The notes beneath the pieces were generated by a model. That model was not told the origin of the DNA and ran no database searches. It saw nothing but the letters and a program-made list of their open reading frames with translations. Below, piece after piece: positions 63,242 to 64,000 of a stretch of 64,000 nt of DNA. Position numbers and translations under genes: made by a program. The stretch spans positions 25,979,057 to 26,043,056 of the forward strand of contig CP141148.1 of assembly GCA_035235625.1 (NCBI GenBank). Reading direction: 5' to 3'. This stretch comes from Saururus chinensis. Taxonomy: Eukaryota; Streptophyta; Magnoliopsida; Piperales; Saururaceae. The stretch's first letter is position 1; each line of letters begins with the position of its first letter.

Positions 63242-63371
63242 GCTTTAGTTTTCCTTTTTAAGAATTCAAACTTTCCCCGCAAGGATTGTCTTGGGTGAGC
63301 AGGAATTGCTCTAGTTTTCCTCTTTAGGAATTCAGACCTTCTCTTCAAAGGATTGTCCTATGCGAGCGGGT
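63242..63371. repeat. Two tandem copies of a unit of about 65 bp
   Basis: Units starting GCTTTAGTTTTCC (63242) and GCTCTAGTTTTCC (63309) share AGTTTTCC, AATTCA and AAGGATTGTC. Confidence 0.75.
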
Positions 63372-63687
63372 TTGATTGATTTTCTCAATTGTGAGACATT
63401 CACCTAATGGTTATTGCATGTGTATGAAATATAATGTTCATTAACATAGGTTGTGTAGGAACAATGATGCTTATGCTACACATGTGATTATTGAATAATT
63501 TTGCATGAATATGAAAGATGGGATGTGTTTGATAAACTTGATTATGCAGGGTGAATGTGTATATTGAAATATGATAATGCAGGATGTGAATATTGAGAAT
63601 TGATGATTCATGCAGGATGTGAATGTTATTATGAGATTCATATGATTACACATGATGTGTATATGTTTTATGAACTATGGATGAACC

Positions 63688-63888
63688 CATGATGCACAGG
63701 TGGCATGATTATGTGTTTGTGGAATGCGAGTTACATCATGATGTGCAAGTGGTATGATTATGTGTTTGTGGAATGGGTTTTTACATCATGATGTGCAGTT
63801 GGCATGATTATGTTTTTATGGAATGTGTTTTACATCATGATGCACAGGTGGCATGACTATATATGTGCATGGAATGTGAATTATCTAA
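63688..63888. repeat. Four tandem copies of a unit of about 50 bp
   Basis: Each unit starts CATGATG(C/T)(A/G)CA and contains GGCATGATTATGT and TGGAATG, ending in TTACAT. The fourth copy is more diverged. Confidence 0.88.
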
Positions 63889-64000
63889 TGATATACAGGT
63901 TTAGAGAATGAATATATGATGCATGTTTAGATTGAGAATATGTGCGGTGTTTTCATGAGTTTACATTCTGTATTAAAACCCATGTAGAGCTAATCTCACC

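Larger units (their letters stand above)
61007..64000. other. AT-rich sequence, probably repeat-derived, no gene recognised
   Basis: TGTAAGATCCCTAATATT at 61295 looks like a possible LTR start, but no matching end is inside the window. Two sets of tandem repeats lie further right. No protein-coding frame is supported. Confidence 0.4.

Overview
This is a window of plant nuclear DNA. The evidence is two intron-rich protein genes of clearly plant type and a dense mix of plant LTR retrotransposons: Ty3/gypsy chromovirus, Athila-like and Tekay-like lineages, and Ty1/copia SIRE-like remains. MULE, hAT and MITE DNA elements and long microsatellites are also present. Base composition is AT-rich outside a few GC-rich patches. 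The species cannot be named from the sequence; a flowering plant with a TE-rich genome is the safe statement. A run of exactly 1000 Ns (22291-23290) is an assembly gap.

Layout. 1-5.6 kb: the 5' two thirds of a minus-strand UFD2/PUB1-type ubiquitin conjugation factor E4 gene, running off the left edge. 6.3-6.5 kb: a hairpin-forming MITE-like element. 8.9-14.35 kb: a complete but decayed Reina-like chromovirus with both LTRs and a perfect 5-bp target-site duplication (TSD). 14.8-17.6 kb: an Athila-like 5' end (LTR, tRNA-Asp type primer site, broken gag). 17.6-33.4 kb: nested debris, with two pol-less SIRE-like copia gag relics, a minus-strand Tekay-like gag-pol whose 3' LTR holds the gap, and LTR fragments. 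33.7-37.3 kb: a 3.6-kb solo LTR with a perfect TSD. 39.7-45.1 kb: a complete PTEN1-type phosphatase gene (minus, seven coding exons), with a small solo LTR in its first intron. 45.5-49.2 kb: a TRIM and a second large solo LTR upstream of PTEN1. 51.8-52.7 kb: a non-autonomous hAT-like element. 53.1-56.0 kb: a Pack-MULE. 56-64 kb: a second MITE relative, a palindromic patch, a third solo LTR and tandem repeats.

The most notable object is the Pack-MULE at 53128-55953. It has terminal inverted repeats of about 216 bp, an exact 9-bp TSD (TATTTTTAA), and an interior holding pieces of three unrelated host genes in one orientation: a GRAS transcription factor, a DUF4408/DUF761 membrane protein and a patatin-like phospholipase. 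The GRAS and DUF4408 pieces share a reading frame across their junction. A short second copy of GRAS sequence lies near the next junction, as expected if the cargo was assembled by template switching.

The two host genes are functionally unrelated housekeeping or regulatory genes (ubiquitin chain elongation; phosphoinositide/protein phosphatase). PTEN1 has no ATG where its first recognised coding exon should begin; an ACG in strong initiation context stands there. All other coding matter is transposon-derived and shows stops or frameshifts.
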